From positions 1 to 33,575 of the forward strand of contig NZ_JAUNHL010000031.1 of assembly GCF_030523955.1 (NCBI RefSeq): DNA of 33,575 nucleotides, in the 5' to 3' direction. The notes below the pieces were generated by a model. That model did no database searches and was not told where the DNA came from. It saw only the letters and a program-made list of their open reading frames with translations. Made by a program: the position numbers and the translations under genes. Source of the DNA: Neisseria sp. (GTDB lineage Bacteria; Pseudomonadota; Gammaproteobacteria; Burkholderiales; Neisseriaceae). Shown here in pieces: positions 33,106-33,575 of the stretch. Numbering within the stretch: the stretch's first letter is position 1; the number at the start of each line of letters is the position of its first letter.

Positions 33106-33575
33106 TTAACCCACCTTATCCCCCGGCTGCGCTCCCGCATCCACATCCAACAGCTTCAGTTTGCCGTCGGCGGTGGCGGCGGAAAGGATCATGCCTTCGG
33201 ATACGCCGAATTTGGCCATTTTGCGCGGGGCGAAGTTGGCGACGGCGATGACCATGCGGCCGTTGAGTTCGGCGGGGTTGGGGTAGCTGGCGGCGATGCC
33301 GGAGAAAATCACGCGTTGTTCGAAGCCGAAGTCGAGGTCGAATTTCAACAGCTTGGTGCTGCCTTCGACGGCTTGGCAGTTCAGCACTTTGGCCACGCGC
33401 ATGTCGATTTTCATAAAGTCGTCGAAACTTGCCTGTTCGGCGACGGGGGTGTATGGGTTGGTTTCTGCGGCCGGTGCGGCTGCGGCAGAGGCCGTACCAC
33501 TGGCAGGCTGCGCACTCTGAATGCTTTGTTTGTTGGCTTCGATTAAGTCGTCCACTTGTTTTTGCTCCACTCGTT
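33106..33575 (-). CDS. metG: Methionyl-tRNA synthetase, C-terminal part (runs off the right edge)
   Basis: The last 156 codons of MetG. After a linker rich in Ala and Pro (about 40 residues from [14 protein letters not shown]) comes the tRNA-binding OB-fold domain: [20 protein letters not shown], the [20 protein letters not shown] stretch, [20 protein letters not shown] and a C terminus [10 protein letters not shown]. This domain dimerises the enzyme and improves tRNA binding. The catalytic part lies beyond the window. [16 protein letters not shown] at the left of the fragment fits the end of the anticodon-binding helix bundle. It is convergent with the dnd-like operon and marks its right border. 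Confidence 0.95.
   Translation of the reverse strand, partial: RVEQKQVDDLIEANKQSIQSAQPASGTASAAAAPAAETNPYTPVAEQASFDDFMKIDMRVAKVLNCQAVEGSTKLLKFDLDFGFEQRVIFSGIAASYPNPAELNGRMVIAVANFAPRKMAKFGVSEGMILSAATADGKLKLLDVDAGAQPGDKVG

Overview
The window comes from a member of the Neisseriaceae. The main evidence is the DNA uptake sequence TGCCTGTCTGAA (the TG-wadDUS dialect known from the Neisseria wadsworthii lineage). It occurs at more than a dozen intergenic sites, mostly as inverted pairs that also look like terminators. Two short Correia-type elements (CREE, 106 and 108 bp) and gene content typical of Neisseria (tamA-tamB, lctP, cytochrome c', metG) agree. The exact species cannot be fixed from the sequence alone.

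Layout. 1-161: tail of an unidentified gene containing a run of nine G, probably phase variable, closed by an AG-dialect DUS hairpin. 308-4536: pirin, a TruC-like pseudouridine synthase, an alkylation-repair pair (Ada-like AraC/methyltransferase fusion overlapping an AlkB-type dioxygenase) and a small conserved-looking protein. 4856-10578 (minus strand): tamA-tamB, coupled through TAATG. 10969-15196: SstT Ser/Thr symporter, an NAD-dependent L-lactate dehydrogenase and an L-lactate permease. 15391-17218: a secreted protein with a CREE-free but repeat-marked 3' side, an alanine-rich lipoprotein on the minus strand, and tRNA-Lys(UUU) with a near-consensus sigma-70 promoter and a terminator. 17544-21796: a membrane-anchored protein frameshifted in a G5 run, a metallophosphatase, a dienelactone hydrolase, cytochrome c' and a MAPEG protein.

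22100-24150 is a markedly AT-rich island. It holds one intact membrane protein followed by what reads as a decayed second membrane protein (one stop, two frameshifts) and a third broken gene. 24255-27616 returns to core genes: a HI0933-type flavoprotein and a Na/Pi cotransporter.

The most interesting block is 27690-33033, between the Na/Pi transporter and metG (which enters from the right edge). A small XRE-type regulator faces a four-gene operon: DndC-like PP-loop sulfurtransferase, a 73-residue acidic protein, DndD-like SMC/ABC ATPase, and a 524-residue protein. The last joins a DndE-like N-terminal region to an FtsK/SpoIIIE motor domain. There is no dndB, dndA or dndFGH. Two spaced copies of an imperfect palindrome (TGCACC-N7-GGTNCA) fill the divergent promoter. 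The operon is closed by an AG-DUS hairpin, not the TG-wad form used elsewhere, which suggests transfer from another Neisseria. I read it as a compact, self-regulated DNA phosphorothioation-type module. This is inference from motifs and gene order.

The intergenic regions are crowded with repeats: DUS pairs, CREE and CREE fragments, a dRS3-like palindrome built on ATACTCGGGTCAAGCCCGAG, two composite repeats shared between distant gaps, and a 192-bp terminal-inverted-repeat element that supplies the stop codon of the cytochrome c' gene.
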